DNA of 52,538 bases from Spirochaetales bacterium (GTDB lineage Bacteria > Spirochaetota > Spirochaetia > SZUA-6 > DRHE01). Below, in pieces: positions 16,201-25,861 of the stretch (position 1 is the first letter of the stretch; each line of letters opens with the position of its first letter). The notes beneath the pieces are model-generated. The model saw only the letters and a list, made by a program, of their open reading frames with translations, searched no databases and was not told where the DNA came from. Position numbers and translations under genes: made by a program. Where the stretch lies: assembly GCA_030604195.1 (NCBI GenBank), contig JAUVWI010000018.1, positions 1 to 52,538 on the forward strand. Direction: 5' to 3'.

Positions 16201-17124
16201 TTACCTTCCTCTTTCTATCATCTTTTTTTGTCTCTTGGTAAGGAAAAGAGCAAAGATAAACAGAGGTATACCTACAATAAAGGTCATGGTCATGGCTGTG
16301 CCGACTGCCTCATGACTGAACATGAACTTCCAGAGCCCGATAGCGACGAATTCCACGTTTTTATTTCCACCTAGCCCGCCTAAAGCAACGGCTTGGTCAA
16401 AGATCTGGTAAGAACCTGCAACGCACATGACTGTGGCAATAACAAAGGAATCCTTCATTTGTGGGAATATGACATAACGTAATCGCTGTACGTAGGATGT
16501 ACCGTCGATGATGCTTGCCTCGACCGTCTCATTTGGAATGGAGTACAATCCGGATAAAAAGATGGCCAAATTGTAGCCGGCAAACTCCCAGCCTACTATC
16601 AGTGGGAGGATCCAGGTCGAACCGGTAGAGGACTGAAGGTTGATAGGCTGGGAAATGAGGTCTAGTTTTAAAAAAAGAAGGTTAAGAGATCCGGTAGACT
16701 TACTAAAGAGCATGGTTATGATGTAACCAATTGCCAGTTGAGATACCATCATGGGAAGATATATGATTGTAAAAAAGCCATGCCCAAAACGCCCGGCATA
16801 CATCAGCAAGGCGAAAGATAAACCGAAGAGATAAACCGTGAGGTAGTTTAATATAAAAAAAATGGTATTACGGAATATAGAATTATAAAGAATATCTCGC
16901 TCATATCCAGGTCGAATCAACAGCTTAAAGAAATTCGCTAATCCTACAAATGTGCGGTGATGATCGGCTAATCCTCTCATATTTGTAAAAACTATAGGAA
17001 GTCCAATAAAGAGTGGAACAATCAAAAACAATAGATAAAGCAAAAGCTGCGGTGAAACCAATGCCACATCCAAGAGGGTATCGTTAATCATTCCTCTGCT
17101 TTTTCCTCTTAATTTCAATCCCAC
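16201..17124 (-). CDS. Sugar ABC transporter permease, MalF type
   Basis: A 307-residue permease with about six membrane segments (the first is LLLYLLFLIVPLFIGLPIVF) and an EAA loop ETVEASIIDGTSYVQRLRYV followed by IFPQ. It forms the channel with the MalG-type protein encoded behind it. It is separated from the binding protein gene by a hairpin with a T-run. No ATPase gene accompanies it. Confidence 0.87.
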   Translation of the reverse strand: MGLKLRGKSRGMINDTLLDVALVSPQLLLYLLFLIVPLFIGLPIVFTNMRGLADHHRTFVGLANFFKLLIRPGYERDILYNSIFRNTIFFILNYLTVYLFGLSFALLMYAGRFGHGFFTIIYLPMMVSQLAIGYIITMLFSKSTGSLNLLFLKLDLISQPINLQSSTGSTWILPLIVGWEFAGYNLAIFLSGLYSIPNETVEASIIDGTSYVQRLRYVIFPQMKDSFVIATVMCVAGSYQIFDQAVALGGLGGNKNVEFVAIGLWKFMFSHEAVGTAMTMTFIVGIPLFIFALFLTKRQKKMIERGR

Positions 17125-17152
17125 GCCTCTTCTCCGGTTTAAATGAAATTTT

Positions 17153-17184
17153 AAAAAGAGACCTGCTTTTAAAGCAGGTCTCTT
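17153..17184 (-). terminator. Attenuator hairpin between binding protein and permeases
   Basis: Read on the minus strand, an 11-base perfect stem (AAGAGACCTGC at 17174-17184 by complement, pairing with 17156-17166) and a short loop are followed by TTTTT. It parallels the hairpin at 8763-8788 and should lower permease expression relative to the binding protein. Confidence 0.75.
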
Positions 17185-17212
17185 GCTTTTAACCTACAGC
17201 TATCCCATATAT

Positions 17213-18616
17213 CTAACGGTTGTCGTAAGCTCTTTCAAGCTGATCCTGCATAGCCTGCTGCGCCTCTTTAATTGATTTTTTCCCCCGTATTACATAAATT
17301 ACCTGATCAAAGACGAACTGTCCGCCCAGTATGGGATCTGCCTCACCAGATATAAGGTGAGGTGCTTGGCTCACGCCCCAGGGATTAAAATCAAAGGATA
17401 CATCCGCCCATGGGCCTTTGCCAACTTCAGTTCCGACTTCTTTCCATTGTGTACTGATGACATTTAATGGGCTCTCAAACTCCATGATGGTAAGTTCGCC
17501 CCAGTCCTCTACTTGCATTTTCACGCCTTCAGGGCCGGCCCAGAAATTGAGGGCTTTCTGAAAGGCGCCGGTTTTAAAGCATTCTCTATCCACAACATTG
17601 GCGGGAGATGCCCAGGAATATTTCGAAGGAACCAGGGGGCTGACCTTAATCTTTCTGTTTTTACCGGACTTGTTGGGAACCGGAAATCCTGTTAAATCAA
17701 CATCCGGATTTGCTTGCTCCAATTTCTGCCACATCCAGGGTCCGTGCAACAGTGCCGGGACTTTTTTAGCTATATTGTTTGATTCCATGTCCTGTTCCCA
17801 GTCTCTTGTCCACCACTCGGTAGGCAGCCACTTTTTATCTACCATTTCCTTCATCCATTCGAAATACCAGCCCCACTGTGGATCGGTGAATCTGGCCTCT
17901 CCAGTATAGACATCGTTCAGTCGATCGAGGCTTTCAACTTCCATGGCCGCATAGATCTGGAAAAATTCTTGCCCTGAACACCAGGCACCGCAGCTTCCTG
18001 CGCCCAAGTCGAGGGGTGTCAGCAACCCTTGAGAATCAAGGTAACCCTTCCACTTGGCCAGCCACTGCCTCAGGTCATCAACAGTTTTGACACTGTACTT
18101 ATCCCCTAAACCGGCTTCTTTAGCCATATCACGGTGGTACAGATAGCTCCACCAGTAAGTCATTTCAAAGGTCAATCCATAAATTCCATTCGTCTCCTGA
18201 CCTAACTCAAGTCGGGAATTTTTCAGCCATGTATCCTTACCGCCTGGCAGTCTATCCCAATACTGATAGATTTCCTTGATGTCCAGGAATTTTTTGTAAT
18301 TATCCTTGGTTGGTCCTACCTGTTGTGAACCCGAACCGCCGAAAAGCTCGGGAGCAGTTCCGGCTGCCATTCTTGAATCCATCTGAACTCTGAAATCCTG
18401 GTCATTCAACATAACCATTTTAATGTCTATTTCAGGATTTTTTTTCATAAACAATTCCCAGACCGCCTGATACCTTGCTTCGTATTCAGGTAGTTGACTG
18501 ACAAACTCTATGGTTGTTTTCTTGGCACCTTCTTTACCGGCCTCCTTTTGCCCACCTGAAAACACTAACAATGCAGTTATCAGGATAAAACAAGAAATGA
18601 TTACAAACCTTTTCAT
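17213..18616 (-). CDS. Sugar ABC transporter substrate-binding protein
   Basis: A 467-residue family 1 solute-binding protein, longer than the maltose-binding type. The signal peptide MKRFVIISCFILITALLVF ends SGGQKEAGK, the same cysteine-free form as at 7462. Core patterns: FMKKNPEIDIKMVMLND, RMAAGTAPELFGGSG, TYWWSYLYHRDMAKEAG, VPALLHGPWMWQKLEQ. The message starts at a sigma-70-type promoter about 60 bases upstream, overlapped by an inverted repeat that may be the SorC-type operator. Shine-Dalgarno AGGAGG precedes ATG 18616. The ligand is unknown but should feed the divergent kinase and isomerase operon. Confidence 0.85.
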   Translation of the reverse strand: MKRFVIISCFILITALLVFSGGQKEAGKEGAKKTTIEFVSQLPEYEARYQAVWELFMKKNPEIDIKMVMLNDQDFRVQMDSRMAAGTAPELFGGSGSQQVGPTKDNYKKFLDIKEIYQYWDRLPGGKDTWLKNSRLELGQETNGIYGLTFEMTYWWSYLYHRDMAKEAGLGDKYSVKTVDDLRQWLAKWKGYLDSQGLLTPLDLGAGSCGAWCSGQEFFQIYAAMEVESLDRLNDVYTGEARFTDPQWGWYFEWMKEMVDKKWLPTEWWTRDWEQDMESNNIAKKVPALLHGPWMWQKLEQANPDVDLTGFPVPNKSGKNRKIKVSPLVPSKYSWASPANVVDRECFKTGAFQKALNFWAGPEGVKMQVEDWGELTIMEFESPLNVISTQWKEVGTEVGKGPWADVSFDFNPWGVSQAPHLISGEADPILGGQFVFDQVIYVIRGKKSIKEAQQAMQDQLERAYDNR

Positions 18617-18651
18617 AGAAACCTCCTCTTGATAAAGGTATTTAAATTTGG

Positions 18652-18669
18652 AATGAACTATTGTTCATT
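18652..18669 (-). promoter_or_regulatory. Candidate SorC-type operator over the transporter start site
   Basis: The inverted repeat AATGAAC-TATT-GTTCATT overlaps the predicted start of transcription of the transporter operon. Related half-sites GTTCATT (18741-18747) and ATGAACAAAT (18792-18801) bracket the divergent promoter. Regulator assignment is inferred from neighbourhood. Confidence 0.5.
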
Positions 18670-18673
18670 ATTT

Positions 18674-18701
18674 ATGATATAGTACATATTAATATTGTCA
18701 A
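18674..18701 (-). promoter_or_regulatory. Promoter of the transporter/SorC-type operon
   Basis: On the minus strand, TTGACA (complement of 18696-18701) and TATCAT (complement of 18674-18679) are 16 bases apart, 58 bases before the binding-protein ATG. Confidence 0.55.
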
Positions 18702-18752
18702 GTGCTTTTATTGTACTTTTGTTAATAATATGATAAATTTGTTCATTAAGGC

Positions 18753-18801
18753 TTGATAACGGCCAGAAGGTTTGATATATTTTATCAATCGATGAACAAA
18801 T
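18753..18801 (+). promoter_or_regulatory. Promoter and operator of the sugar-catabolic operon
   Basis: TTGATA (18753-18758) and TATATT (18776-18781) with a 17-base spacer. A TTTGTTCATT half-site lies just upstream of the -35 (18738-18747) and its inverted partner ATGAACAAAT just downstream of the -10 (18792-18801), so a bound tetramer could loop the promoter. Confidence 0.55.
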
Positions 18802-18851
18802 GTATAAATTATATAGCTTAACAGTCATGATAAAAAAAGGGAGAAAAAGGG

Positions 18852-20405
18852 ATGGCTTATTATTTTCTCGGCCTGGATTACGGCACTGGAGGCGCCAAGG
18901 CATGTGTTATAAACACTGAAGGTGAGGTTTTAGGCTTTGCATTTGAGGAATATCCTTTTATTTATGAAAAACCCGGCTGGTCTGAGCATGATCCATTACT
19001 CTACTGGCAGGTTGCCTGTCGTTTGATAAAGCAGAGTATTTCAGAAGCCCATCTAAATCCGGAAGAAATAAAAGGTATAGCTGTTTCTTCGGCTCTTCCC
19101 TCTCTGGTCATGGTTGACAAAAATCATGATCCCCTTCAGCGAGCCTATAATCTGATGGATCGACGTGCCGTTCAGGAAGCGACCTGGCTGAAGGAGCATT
19201 TAGGTGAAGAAAAAATATTTAAAATTTCAGGCAACCGCATCGAGGATCATCCGGTAATCGTTAATTTGCTTTGGGAAAAGAATAATCGACCGGATACCTT
19301 TGAGAAAATATACAAGGCTCTTACCATCGATGGTTTTATTACCTTAAAACTCACCGGTAAACCGGTACTGAATTATTCAGCAGCGGGATTCTACGGGGTA
19401 GCCTATAATCTCTGCGAGCGCAGATTTGAGGTTAACCTGCTGGAGGAAATAGGAATTGATATAAGCATTATGCCGGAGTTATTTAAATGTGAACAGATCA
19501 TCGGCCAGGTCACCAGGAAAGCGGCAGTTGAGACTGGCCTGGCTGTCAATATTCCGGTTGCCGCCGGGCAGGTGGACTGCAATGCCGGCTGGATTGGGGC
19601 AGGGGCTGTGCAGGAAGGTGATATCCAGAGCAATCTGGGCTCGGTGGGAAACTTCGGGATCATCCATAAGAACACGGATTTTATTTTCTCATCTGTAGGC
19701 AATAAGATGATTAATTTCGCCTATACAGTTGATTCAGAAAAAACCTATGTAACCGTACCGAGTACAACTACGGGTGGACAATCTATAAGATATATTCGGG
19801 ATAATTTTTCGCAGTTGGAGGTGGGGATTGAGCGATCGTTAGGAGTCTCTTCGTATGATCTATTGAATCTCCAGGCGAAAAAGGTTCCTGTTGGCAGCGA
19901 GGGGTTGGTAATCCTTCCATTTCTAATGGGTGAGCGAACGCCAATTTGGGATGTTCATGCCAGAGGAGTAATTTTTGGTTTATCCCTGAACCATGGCAAA
20001 GGACACATTGTCAGAGCCATGATGGAGGGAGTGGCCTATGCCATGTATGACTCGTTTCGCCTCATAAAGGAGGCGGGGCTAAAGATCAATTATCCCATGG
20101 TCTTGAATGAAGGCGGAGCAGTAAGCAAACTGTGGCGAAAGATTATCAGCGATGTATTTAATATACCGATTGTCCTGGTGAAGCGCAGAACAGGCGCGCC
20201 TTATGGTGACGCCATTCTTGCCGGGGTAGCCACCGGTTTTTTCAAGGATTTCTCGGTGGTTAAGAAATGGGTTGAATATATCGAGCCCATGGAACCTAAC
20301 AAGGAAAATCATGAACTCTATATGGAGTATTTTACATTTTATAAGAAGCTGTATAAGCACTTAAAAGAAGATTTCAAAGAACTGGCAAAGTTGAGGGATA
20401 AGTGA
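18852..20405 (+). CDS. FGGY-family carbohydrate kinase
   Basis: A 517-residue kinase of the xylulokinase/gluconokinase group that phosphorylates a ketose, polyol or sugar acid with ATP. The N-terminal phosphate loop is [13 protein letters not shown] (residues 7-19). The middle has [13 protein letters not shown] and [19 protein letters not shown]. The C-terminal ATPase-fold half has [21 protein letters not shown] and [19 protein letters not shown], the family's second signature. Shine-Dalgarno GGGAG lies upstream of ATG 18852. It heads the six-gene catabolic operon, so the sugar is probably trapped by this enzyme after reduction or isomerisation by the other products. The exact substrate is not readable from sequence. 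Base composition is slightly richer in GC than the next four genes. Confidence 0.85.
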   Translation: MAYYFLGLDYGTGGAKACVINTEGEVLGFAFEEYPFIYEKPGWSEHDPLLYWQVACRLIKQSISEAHLNPEEIKGIAVSSALPSLVMVDKNHDPLQRAYNLMDRRAVQEATWLKEHLGEEKIFKISGNRIEDHPVIVNLLWEKNNRPDTFEKIYKALTIDGFITLKLTGKPVLNYSAAGFYGVAYNLCERRFEVNLLEEIGIDISIMPELFKCEQIIGQVTRKAAVETGLAVNIPVAAGQVDCNAGWIGAGAVQEGDIQSNLGSVGNFGIIHKNTDFIFSSVGNKMINFAYTVDSEKTYVTVPSTTTGGQSIRYIRDNFSQLEVGIERSLGVSSYDLLNLQAKKVPVGSEGLVILPFLMGERTPIWDVHARGVIFGLSLNHGKGHIVRAMMEGVAYAMYDSFRLIKEAGLKINYPMVLNEGGAVSKLWRKIISDVFNIPIVLVKRRTGAPYGDAILAGVATGFFKDFSVVKKWVEYIEPMEPNKENHELYMEYFTFYKKLYKHLKEDFKELAKLRDK

Positions 20406-20429
20406 GGAAAGAAGTAGGAGAATGAATAA

Positions 20430-21728
20430 ATGGAATTGGTTAGTAAATTGCAGAAGAGGGAAGCTGATGGTAATCCTATCAGTGTCGGTATTGTGGGATG
20501 CGGACAGATGGGTTCTGGTCTGGCTCATACAATAAACAATATCAAAGGGATGAGAGTATCGGTTATTGCTGATATTGAACCTGAAAAAGGGATAAAAACC
20601 CTTGTGGAAATGGGGCATGAAAGGGGCTCTATTGTAACAGTTGATTCTAAAGATCAAGCTGAGGATGCTATTCGAAAGGGCAAACCTGTAGTTACGTCTA
20701 ATGCACTTATGATGACAGAGTTGGACGGACTTGAAGCTAATGTGGAAGTTACAGGTGTTCTGGATATTGGAGCTGAAGTGGCTTACTATTCGATTCTGAA
20801 TAATAAACCGGTAATAATGATGAATGTAGAAACAGATATTACAGTAGGTTATTATCTGAACCAACTGGCCAGGAAGATGGGATCTCTTTATACCGTTGCT
20901 TCAGGTGATGAGCCTGGTGTCTGTAAGATGCTTTATGAACAGGCCGTCCTAATGGGATTTGAAGTTGTTACACTTGGTAAAGGAAAAAACAATACGATCA
21001 ATTTTGATGCCACAGTTGATAGCTGTAGAGAAGAAGCCCTGTTGAAAAATATGAACCCGAAGATGTTGGCTTCTTTTCAGGATGGAACAAAAACCATGGT
21101 AGAAATGGCTGCTGTTTCCAATTCAACAGGATTTTCTCCTGATATTACTGGAATGTATGGGCCAAAGGTTGAGCTTGATGATCTGGTAAATGTTTTTATC
21201 CCTGAAGAAGCTGGCGGGATATTCAGCGGGAAAGGGAAAGTTGATTTCTCAACCGGAAAAATTGCTCCCGGGGTCTTTGCGATTGTTTACTCAGAGGATG
21301 AAAGAATCCGGAAAGAGATGAAGTTTATAACCAACTCGGATGGTCCATATTATCTTCATTTTAGGCCGTATCATCTCTGTGATCTGGAAACTCCTCAATC
21401 AATAGCAGAGGCTGTTCTGTTAAATGAAGTTACTGTTACAGCGGAATCCATACATTCAGAGGTTGTATGTAAAGCAAAACGGGATTTAAACCCGGGAGAT
21501 ATTATTGGAGGTATCGGCGGAAATGACTGGTATGGAACTATAATGACCTATACAGAAGCATCAGAGAAAGGAGCTTTGCCTATTGGGATCGGTGTAAATG
21601 CCAGAGTGCTTAAGGGTATAAAAAAAGGGGATATTATAACTCTTGATCATGTTAATCCATACGATAAATCCTTTGTGTATAAACTATGGCAGATGCAGAA
21701 CTCCTTACTTGATATGGAGCGAAGATAA
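20430..21728 (+). CDS. NAD(P)-dependent oxidoreductase with SAF domain (homoserine-dehydrogenase-like)
   Basis: A 432-residue protein. The N-terminal Rossmann fold carries [18 protein letters not shown] (about residues 19-36) and ADIEPEKG. The middle resembles homoserine dehydrogenase and related enzymes. The C-terminal about 90 residues ([21 protein letters not shown] to [13 protein letters not shown]) look like a SAF domain. Relatives occur in acid-sugar and polyol breakdown clusters, but I cannot assign a reaction. ATG 20430 is set by AGGAG at 20416-20420; an ATG at 20422 is out of frame. It lies 24 bases behind the kinase in the operon. Confidence 0.7.
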   Translation: MELVSKLQKREADGNPISVGIVGCGQMGSGLAHTINNIKGMRVSVIADIEPEKGIKTLVEMGHERGSIVTVDSKDQAEDAIRKGKPVVTSNALMMTELDGLEANVEVTGVLDIGAEVAYYSILNNKPVIMMNVETDITVGYYLNQLARKMGSLYTVASGDEPGVCKMLYEQAVLMGFEVVTLGKGKNNTINFDATVDSCREEALLKNMNPKMLASFQDGTKTMVEMAAVSNSTGFSPDITGMYGPKVELDDLVNVFIPEEAGGIFSGKGKVDFSTGKIAPGVFAIVYSEDERIRKEMKFITNSDGPYYLHFRPYHLCDLETPQSIAEAVLLNEVTVTAESIHSEVVCKAKRDLNPGDIIGGIGGNDWYGTIMTYTEASEKGALPIGIGVNARVLKGIKKGDIITLDHVNPYDKSFVYKLWQMQNSLLDMERR

Positions 21729-21733
21729 TAAAG

Positions 21734-22774
21734 ATGAAAGCTGTTGTTGTAAGAGAGCCCATGGTCTTTGATGTTGAGGATGTTGATGTTCCTGATGTTC
21801 CCGAAAGAGGAATGTTGATTAAGGTCAGAGCCTGTGGATTATGTGGTTCGGACCTGAGGACCCTGCGATCCGGTCATAGGAATGTTAAGTTTCCCTGGAC
21901 AATCGGTCATGAAATATGCGGCGAAGTTGTAGAGACTGGAAGGAATTACTCAGGTAAATGGAAAATTGGAGAATTGCTTTCCATTGGTCCTCTCTCCTAT
22001 TGCGGCACCTGTGAGTTCTGCTTATCAGGTAGGTTTGATCTTTGCGAAAATCAGACAGAGATCGGGCAGGCTGTGCCCGGAGGTCTTGCAGAGTACCTGG
22101 CAATCCCGGAGAAATATATAAAACTTGGTAATATTCAGGCTGTTCCTGATGGTATGGACCCAACTCATGCTGCAATTGTTGAACCTGTATCCTCCTGTGT
22201 AAATGCACAGGAGAAAGCCGGTGTAACGCTGGGAGATTCAGTTGTAATAATTGGCAGTGGTCCTATAGGGTGTATCCATATCAGCCTTGCCAGGAGTCGG
22301 GGAGCAATTAAGATTTTTATTATCGATATTTCTGCAGAAAGATTGAAGATGGCTGAGGCCTTCAATCCTGACTCATATATTAATGCATCAGAATCGGATC
22401 CGGTAAAACGGGTTCTTGAACTTACCGATGGCAAGGGGGCTGATGTGGTCATTACTGCTACTCCAGCGCCTGTTGCGGCAGTACAGGCTGTCCAGATGGC
22501 TAAAAGAGGGGGCCGTATCATTCAGTTTGGAGGAATGCCTAAGGGTAATTCTACACCAGGAATAGATATGAATCTTGTACATTACAGGGGGCTTCATATT
22601 ATTGGTACGACTACATTTTCTCCTGTACATAATCATTCTGCACTTAAACTTATCCAATCAGGTCAGGTTCCTGCAGAAAAGCTTATCTCTCATGTTTTTC
22701 CACTAAATGATTTTAAAAAAGGAGCAGCACTTGCTTTAGAAGGCAAGGTTCTGAAAGGAGTATTTGTACCATGA
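21734..22774 (+). CDS. Zinc-dependent medium-chain dehydrogenase
   Basis: A 346-residue MDR dehydrogenase. Catalytic zinc ligands: Cys37 in ACGLCGSD and H59-E60 in GHE. Unlike the dehydrogenase at 13061-14077 it has the full structural zinc lobe, [17 protein letters not shown], with four cysteines. The nucleotide loop is [12 protein letters not shown]. It probably oxidises a hydroxyl of the imported sugar or a polyol intermediate with NAD(P). It lies 5 bases after the oxidoreductase gene and overlaps the next gene by four bases, so it is co-translated with both. Confidence 0.85.
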   Translation: MKAVVVREPMVFDVEDVDVPDVPERGMLIKVRACGLCGSDLRTLRSGHRNVKFPWTIGHEICGEVVETGRNYSGKWKIGELLSIGPLSYCGTCEFCLSGRFDLCENQTEIGQAVPGGLAEYLAIPEKYIKLGNIQAVPDGMDPTHAAIVEPVSSCVNAQEKAGVTLGDSVVIIGSGPIGCIHISLARSRGAIKIFIIDISAERLKMAEAFNPDSYINASESDPVKRVLELTDGKGADVVITATPAPVAAVQAVQMAKRGGRIIQFGGMPKGNSTPGIDMNLVHYRGLHIIGTTTFSPVHNHSALKLIQSGQVPAEKLISHVFPLNDFKKGAALALEGKVLKGVFVP

Positions 22775-23298
22775 AAGAGAAATTATCATTCCTGGATAAC
22801 GGGGTCGCTCAAATTGCTTTTGTTGTTAAAGATCTGGATAAAACAGTTAAGAACTATTACAAACATTTTGGAATCGGCCCCTGGCATTTTTATACATATG
22901 GGAAACCTCTTGTCAAGCGTATGACTATAAATGGAAAACCTTCTGAGTATCGTATGCGGGTTGCCCTTTCCTATTTCGGACCAATGAGGATTGAGCTCAT
23001 AGAACAGATTGAAGGTGATACAGTATACAAAGAGTTTATAAAAAAACATGGCTACGGTATTCAGCATCTGGGAGTGCTTGTTGATGATATGGAGGAAGCT
23101 ATAGAAAAGGCCGATAGGGCTGGTTTTAAAATGATCATGGATGGAGCAGGTTTTGGTCCGGATGATGATGGCCATTATGCTTATCTGGATACTGAAAATG
23201 ATCTTGGTACGACAATAGAACTGATCCAGCGTCCAAAGAGAAGAAATCCGCCTGAAAAAGTGTATCCGCCTGAGGAATCCTCGAAAATAAAAGAATAA
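22771..23298 (+). CDS. VOC-superfamily (glyoxalase-like) protein
   Basis: A 175-residue protein with the paired beta-alpha-beta-beta-beta modules of the vicinal oxygen chelate superfamily (methylmalonyl-CoA epimerase/glyoxalase I type). First module: [19 protein letters not shown]. Second: [18 protein letters not shown], with H, and the end IELIQRP with E as a likely metal ligand. The usual first histidine is replaced by Gln (VAQIAF). Relatives isomerise or epimerise keto intermediates or act as dioxygenases. It starts within the ATGA overlap of the dehydrogenase gene. The tail after residue 155 is charged and proline-rich. Confidence 0.75.
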   Translation: MKEKLSFLDNGVAQIAFVVKDLDKTVKNYYKHFGIGPWHFYTYGKPLVKRMTINGKPSEYRMRVALSYFGPMRIELIEQIEGDTVYKEFIKKHGYGIQHLGVLVDDMEEAIEKADRAGFKMIMDGAGFGPDDDGHYAYLDTENDLGTTIELIQRPKRRNPPEKVYPPEESSKIKE

Positions 23299-23322
23299 AA
23301 TTAAATATAAGAGGAGTAAAAT

Positions 23323-24741
23323 ATGGAAAAGATAACATTTGGTGTAGTTGTGGGAACACGAGGGTTCTTTCCCTCTGCGCTTGCGGTTGAAGGAAGAAAA
23401 CAATTAATAGAAAAGCTGGAAAAAATGGGCTTTGGAGTTATCATAGCACCTGAAGGAGCAACTCCACATGGTGCAGTTGAAACATCAGCGGATGCTTTAG
23501 TTTATTCACATTTATTTCATGATAAAAAGGATATTATTGATGGAATCATTGTTTCGCTGCCTAATTTCGGGGATGAACTTGGAATTGTAGAGACAATTGA
23601 AAAAGCTGCACTTAATGTTCCGGTTCTTGTTCATGCAAGTGATGATCGGTTGGCAGAACTTGATATTCCCAGGCGGAGAGATTCTTTCTGTGGCAAACTG
23701 TCTGTATGCAACAACTTCTACCAGAGAGGAATAAAATTTACCAATACAACTCTTCATACATGTCTGATTGAGAGTGAATCTTTTTCTGCAGATTTGGAAA
23801 GATTCAGCAAGGTCTGTCGGGTTATTCGGGGACTAAGAGGTTCACGCATTGCAGCAATAGGGCAGAGGCCAAATCCTTTTAATACTGTTCGTTATTCAGA
23901 AAAACTGCTGCAGGATTCCGGAATCACTGTAGTTACTGTGGATCTCTCTGAAATTATATTTGCTGCCATAGAGATGGGTGATAAAGGATCTATAAAAGAT
24001 AAAATCAGAGATATAAAGGAATATGGAGCTATAGAAAAGGGTATTCCGGAAGATAATGTAGAGAAATCAGCTAAACTATCCCTGGCAGTTGAGAAGTGGA
24101 TAAATGATAACAATGTAGATGCCAGCGCTATTCAGTGCTGGGATTCGATTCAGAAAAACTATGGCTGTGCAACATGTTTGACCATGAGTATGATGGGTGA
24201 AGCAGGGAAACCCAGTGCCTGTGAAACAGATGTTATGGGTGCCCTTTCCATGTATGCTCTGTTCCTTGCCTCAGGGGAACCGTCTGGTTTTCTTGATTGG
24301 AATAATAATTTTGATGATGACCGTGATATGTGTATCAATATTCACTGTTCAAATTATCCAAAAAGCTTTTTCGGCGGTGATTTTGAAATTGGAGCTCTCG
24401 ATATTCTTGGAGAAAGTCTTGGAAAAAACCGGTGTTTCGGTGGGTTAAAGGGACAGGTTAAGGCAGGTCCTATGACCTATCTAAGAATCTCCACAGATGA
24501 TAAAAAAGGCAAAATTAAAGCTTATTTTGGAGAAGGGGAATTTACTGATGATCCCGTAAATACTGTCGGAGGTATTGCTGTTTGTCGTGTGCCTAATCTG
24601 CAGGTATTACTTGATTATATGTGTAAAAACGGTTTTGAACATCATGTGGCTATGAATAAAGCCAATATTGCAGGTGTTCTTGAAGAAGCTCTTGGAAATT
24701 ATCTCAATTGGGATCTTTATTATCATAATAAGACCTGTTGA
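23323..24741 (+). CDS. L-fucose/L-arabinose isomerase-family protein
   Basis: A 472-residue protein of the L-fucose isomerase-like group, which converts aldoses to ketoses using Mn or Mg. Visible are an N-terminal Rossmann-like region (VVGTRGFFPSALAVEGRKQL), a central part with CWDSIQKNYGCATCLTMSMM and SACETDVMGALSMY, where the glutamate and aspartate fit metal ligands, and a C-terminal domain with HCSNYPKSFF and GPMTYLRIS. True L-fucose isomerase is longer (about 590 residues), so this is the shorter family form whose substrates are poorly known. Shine-Dalgarno AGAGGAG precedes ATG 23323. It is the likely isomerising step in the operon. Confidence 0.75.
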   Translation: MEKITFGVVVGTRGFFPSALAVEGRKQLIEKLEKMGFGVIIAPEGATPHGAVETSADALVYSHLFHDKKDIIDGIIVSLPNFGDELGIVETIEKAALNVPVLVHASDDRLAELDIPRRRDSFCGKLSVCNNFYQRGIKFTNTTLHTCLIESESFSADLERFSKVCRVIRGLRGSRIAAIGQRPNPFNTVRYSEKLLQDSGITVVTVDLSEIIFAAIEMGDKGSIKDKIRDIKEYGAIEKGIPEDNVEKSAKLSLAVEKWINDNNVDASAIQCWDSIQKNYGCATCLTMSMMGEAGKPSACETDVMGALSMYALFLASGEPSGFLDWNNNFDDDRDMCINIHCSNYPKSFFGGDFEIGALDILGESLGKNRCFGGLKGQVKAGPMTYLRISTDDKKGKIKAYFGEGEFTDDPVNTVGGIAVCRVPNLQVLLDYMCKNGFEHHVAMNKANIAGVLEEALGNYLNWDLYYHNKTC

Positions 24742-24774
24742 GTCGGATAAACATGAATGTATTGGGGGTAAAGA

Positions 24775-25677
24775 ATGATGAAGAAACTTAGATTTAGCTA
24801 TTTCCAACTTACCTTTGGCCAGGATGAGGCATATCTACATCCGGAAAAAACCTATAAACGGCTAAAGAAACTTGGCTACGATGCCATAGAGATAACGCCG
24901 CCCAAGGGACGCTACGGATTGGGTGTAAAGAAGGAAGACTACTTGAAAACCCACCAGAAGTTAAAGAACGATTATGGGTTAGAGGTCTCCTGCATAAACG
25001 AGTGCTGGGGTGAGGAATGGGATCCCTTCTCACCTGACTATAAAACCCTCACCGAGCAAAAGACAGCTGATCTGGCAGTTTCAGAAACCAGGTCCTCTAT
25101 AGATTTTGCTTCAGAATTGGCAGCACCCTTTGTCACTATAGCAGTGGCGATTCATGATAATATCACCTCCGGGAATGTTAAAGAGTGTACCGGCATAGCT
25201 GTCGATGCTCTACAACGCATGTCTGATTATGCCAGGACTAAGAATGTGCGTCTTGTATTTGAAGCGACCAATCACCTCGAAATCGGTAAGTATGTGAACA
25301 CTGCTTTGAATCACAAAAAAATGATTGAGATGACCAAGCGGGATAATATCGGTATTCAGCTCGATTGGTTTCATGCGAATTTTGAGGAATTGGGCCCCTA
25401 TGAAGCGGTTATGGATGCCCAGCCGCTATTATGGCATATGCATTTTCGCGATTCTAATTCTCTGACTCCTGGGTATGGGACAGTTGATTACAAAGCAGTA
25501 ATCCGGGCTATTAAAAAAATCGGTTATGAAGGGTACTGTACGATTGAAAGTGCCCCCATGGTGCCGGATGCCGATACTGCCTGCAGAGATGGTATTGAAT
25601 ACCTGAAGTTGATGGAACGAATTGTTGACTATCAGCTCAGCGCTGAGTATCCCAATGGTTATGTTGTAGAGACCTGA
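24775..25677 (+). CDS. Sugar phosphate isomerase/epimerase (AP endonuclease 2 fold)
   Basis: A 300-residue TIM-barrel protein of the xylose-isomerase-like group. Metal-site residues expected for the family are visible: E in VFEATNHLE, D and H in IQLDWFHANF, H in WHMHFRDSN, and the final E in YCTIESAPM. Relatives include tagatose/psicose epimerases and inosose dehydratase; the substrate is not readable. It is the last gene of the operon, 33 bases after the isomerase-like gene, and like the kinase it is richer in GC than the four genes between them. Confidence 0.8.
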   Translation: MMKKLRFSYFQLTFGQDEAYLHPEKTYKRLKKLGYDAIEITPPKGRYGLGVKKEDYLKTHQKLKNDYGLEVSCINECWGEEWDPFSPDYKTLTEQKTADLAVSETRSSIDFASELAAPFVTIAVAIHDNITSGNVKECTGIAVDALQRMSDYARTKNVRLVFEATNHLEIGKYVNTALNHKKMIEMTKRDNIGIQLDWFHANFEELGPYEAVMDAQPLLWHMHFRDSNSLTPGYGTVDYKAVIRAIKKIGYEGYCTIESAPMVPDADTACRDGIEYLKLMERIVDYQLSAEYPNGYVVET

Positions 25678-25715
25678 GCTTCTACATTTCCCACAGGGGT
25701 GGACGAGTATTTGGA

Positions 25716-25793
25716 TTATTTCTTCCCCAAGAGAGAGACAGCCACTAACAGGAAGAGTGAAACTACGAACACACATCCGAACACAGCCAGCAT
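25716..25793 (-). CDS. Possible 25-residue hydrophobic peptide
   Basis: A short minus-strand frame encodes MLAVFGCVFVVSLFLLVAV then SLLGKK, a single membrane segment with a basic tail. The same frame is open and hydrophobic (ILLLLV) for a few codons upstream. It lies behind the Maf-like gene on the same strand and converges on the epimerase gene. No clear Shine-Dalgarno. It may be a small membrane protein or a remnant of a transporter. Confidence 0.25.
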   Translation of the reverse strand: MLAVFGCVFVVSLFLLVAVSLLGKK

Positions 25794-25861
25794 AACGAGA
25801 AGTAGTAGAATGTTATGTTACCCGAGTTCTGAAGTTGTTATTAGACATCTATAACTTTAAT

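Noticed and set aside
20361-20864. 167-codon minus-strand frame inside the SAF-domain oxidoreductase gene
   Set aside because: It lies opposite a well-supported gene, has His/Phe/Ser-rich shadow composition and no domain.
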